Source of the DNA: Amylibacter sp.
GTDB taxonomy: Bacteria; Pseudomonadota; Alphaproteobacteria; Rhodobacterales; Rhodobacteraceae
Length of the DNA: 6,400 nucleotides
NCBI GenBank assembly: GCA_027083485.1
Contig: JALWOO010000294.1
Coordinates: 1-6,400 of the forward strand
Direction: 5' to 3'
Both the position numbers and the translations under genes were made by a program. Positions 5,083-6,400 of the stretch are shown piece after piece (positions within the stretch are counted from its first letter, which is position 1; every line of letters starts with the position of its first letter). A model generated the notes under the pieces. That model made no database searches and was not told the origin of the DNA. It saw nothing but the letters and a program-made list of their open reading frames with translations.

Positions 5083-6264
5083 ATGAGGCGTTTCAATTTA
5101 TTTATAGCAGCAGCAATTATCAGCGCCATTGGTGCAGGGGCAAACGCCAAAACCTGTGGCGGCAGTTTTAGCAGTTTTATTGCGGGTCTGAAAAAAGAGG
5201 CCATTGCAAAGGGCCACGCCAAGGCTACGGTGGACAAGTTTTTCCGCACTGCCGCGATTGACAAAAAGGTTCTGAAGGCGGACCGCTCGCAAGGGGTGTT
5301 CCAGCTCGATTTTTCCACATTCGCCAAACGGGTGATCAGCCAGAACCGCATGGATCATGGCCGCAAAAACCGCAAGAAATACGCCTCTACCTTTCGCAAG
5401 GTGCAGAAAACCTATGGCGTTGATCCGGCGGTGATGTTGGCATTCTGGGCGCTGGAAACCGATTACGGCGCGTTTCAGGGAAATTTCAACACGCTGAATG
5501 CCCTGATCACCCTGTCCCATGATTGCCGCCGCCCAGAGCTGTTCCGCCCGCAGATTTTCGCCGCACTGTCGCTCTATGAACGCGGGGATTTTTCACCGAC
5601 CAAAACCGTCGGGGCCTGGGCCGGTGAAATCGGCATGGTGCAAATGCTGCCCGAAGACATCCTGAACAAGGGGGTTGACGGGGACGGGGACGGCCATATC
5701 CGGCTGAAAACCAGCGCGCCGGATGCCTTGATGACAGGGGCGCGTCTGTTGTCCGATTTTGGTTGGCGCAAAAACGAGCCGTGGCTGGTCGAGGTTTCCG
5801 TGCCCCAAAAAATGGACTGGAAAAAATCCGGCCTGACCCACAGCCAGAGCGTTGGCCAATGGGCCAAGGCAGGTGTCAAGGCGCGCAGCGGCAAGCTGCC
5901 GGCCTCTGGCATGAAGGCGTCGCTGTTGTTGCCACAAGGGCGCAAAGGACCGGCGTTTCTGGCGCTGCCCAATTTCAACGTCTATTTTGAATGGAACCAG
6001 TCGTTTGTCTATGTGACCACCGCCGCCTATTTTGCTACCCGTCTGGCCGGTGCGCCCCGCTTCAATCCGGGCAAGCCGGACCCGTCTTTGTCTGCCAGCC
6101 AGATGAAAAGCCTGCAAAAGAAACTGGAAAGGCGCGGGCATGATGTGGGGAAAATAGACGGTATTCTGGGCGCAAAAACCCGTGCGGCGGTGCAGGCGGA
6201 ACAAATCCGGCTGGGCCTGCCGGCGGATGCCTGGCCGACCAAAACCTTGCTGAAAAAACTGTAA
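5083..6264 (+). CDS. Lytic murein transglycosylase, MltB family, with peptidoglycan-binding domain
   Basis: Cleaves the MurNAc-GlcNAc bond of peptidoglycan to give anhydro-muropeptides, acting in the periplasm during wall remodelling. The protein has 393 residues. A signal peptide covers 1-22 (MRRFNLF, hydrophobic core, ANA before K23). C25 does not lie in a lipobox, so the protein is probably soluble, unlike E. coli MltB lipoprotein. The catalytic domain runs about 26-325. E125 in WALETDYG is the expected catalytic acid, followed by NTLNALITL (136-144), AGEIGMVQMLP (180-190), GVDGDGDG (197-204) and a C-terminal FNVYFEWNQSFVY (298-310). C25 and C148 (DCRR) are the only cysteines and could form a disulfide. 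A PG_binding_1-type domain spans about 334-393 (LQKKLERRGHDVGKIDGILG). The Hint gene ends 82 bases upstream with no clear terminator, so readthrough is possible. Confidence 0.93.
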   Translation: MRRFNLFIAAAIISAIGAGANAKTCGGSFSSFIAGLKKEAIAKGHAKATVDKFFRTAAIDKKVLKADRSQGVFQLDFSTFAKRVISQNRMDHGRKNRKKYASTFRKVQKTYGVDPAVMLAFWALETDYGAFQGNFNTLNALITLSHDCRRPELFRPQIFAALSLYERGDFSPTKTVGAWAGEIGMVQMLPEDILNKGVDGDGDGHIRLKTSAPDALMTGARLLSDFGWRKNEPWLVEVSVPQKMDWKKSGLTHSQSVGQWAKAGVKARSGKLPASGMKASLLLPQGRKGPAFLALPNFNVYFEWNQSFVYVTTAAYFATRLAGAPRFNPGKPDPSLSASQMKSLQKKLERRGHDVGKIDGILGAKTRAAVQAEQIRLGLPADAWPTKTLLKKL

Positions 6265-6273
6265 GGCTGGATC

Positions 6274-6308
6274 CTAAAGCGTTTCAACATAAAGTCGAAA
6301 CGCTTTAG
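6274..6308. terminator. Palindrome between convergent genes, possible bidirectional terminator
   Basis: CTAAAGCGTTTC (6274-6285) pairs perfectly over 12 bp with GAAACGCTTTAG (6297-6308). After one mismatch, two further pairs (6287-6288/6294-6295) leave an ATAAA loop. It starts 10 bases after the transglycosylase stop, and its right arm contains the minus-strand cmk stop codon (6305-6307), so cmk transcripts would fold it too. No long T-run follows on either strand. It may be a dispersed palindromic repeat used as a terminator. Confidence 0.65.
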
Positions 6309-6400
6309 TTGGCCGGATAGCGGGCCTCAACAAGTCGGATGGCCTTTTCAACCGCCTGATCAATCGACATCCCGGTTGTATCAATCAGCACCGCATCATC
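6305..6400 (-). CDS. cmk: Cytidylate kinase, C-terminal 31 residues, 5' end outside window
   Basis: Phosphorylates CMP and dCMP with ATP in pyrimidine nucleotide metabolism in the cytoplasm. Only the tail is present: reading the minus strand from base 6400 gives DDAVLIDTTGMSID, then QAVEKAIRLVEARYPAN and TAA at 6307-6305. The D-A-V-L-I-D-T-T-x-M-S-I-D pattern followed by an EKAI-type helix is the characteristic end of Cmk (E. coli has [20 protein letters not shown]). The gene converges on the transglycosylase, with 40 bases between the two stop codons. Its stop lies inside a palindrome. The assignment rests on a short stretch, and P-loop and catalytic residues cannot be checked. Confidence 0.85.
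   Translation of the reverse strand, partial: DDAVLIDTTGMSIDQAVEKAIRLVEARYPAN

Overview
The window reads as chromosomal DNA of an alphaproteobacterium, most likely of the Rhodobacteraceae/Roseobacter group. This rests on the type of Hint-domain protein, the MltB-type transglycosylase with its CGG and DCRR cysteines, the style of the PNPase and Cmk sequences, and the moderate GC content. The placement is inferred from protein style, not from a database search.

Layout: (1) 1-894, the 3' part of pnp (polynucleotide phosphorylase: end of the catalytic core, KH and S1 domains), closed by a strong intrinsic terminator at 915-945. (2) 895-1272, a gene-free stretch holding a three-tier nested palindrome (955-1053) and the leader of the next gene. 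(3) 1273-1863, a small exported low-complexity protein (Gln/Thr, then Gly/Asn repeats, acidic patches) with in-frame DNA tandem repeats, followed by two hairpins, the second a clear terminator. (4) 2074-3507, an NAD(P)-dependent aldehyde dehydrogenase with all catalytic motifs, preceded by two adjacent palindromes that may be operators and followed by a 13-bp hairpin. (5) 3696-5000, a Hint (hedgehog/intein-type) domain protein with a 225-residue N-terminal passenger. (6) 5083-6264, an exported MltB-family lytic murein transglycosylase with a C-terminal peptidoglycan-binding domain. (7) 6305-6400 on the minus strand, the last 31 codons of cmk (cytidylate kinase), convergent with the transglycosylase. 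A 12-bp palindrome between them overlaps the cmk stop codon and can serve both genes.

The genes look like independent transcription units separated by hairpins, not one operon. pnp and cmk are housekeeping RNA/nucleotide genes, the transglycosylase is cell-wall remodelling, and the aldehyde dehydrogenase is catabolic or detoxifying. The Gly-rich and Hint proteins are accessory, probably extracytoplasmic. I see no tRNA, rRNA, CRISPR array, insertion sequence or defence system. The most interesting items are the nested palindrome after pnp, its possible relationship to the palindrome at the cmk end (shared stem core with one compensatory base-pair change), the repeat-rich exported protein, and the double palindrome in front of the aldehyde dehydrogenase. 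I did not find a convincing new multi-gene system.
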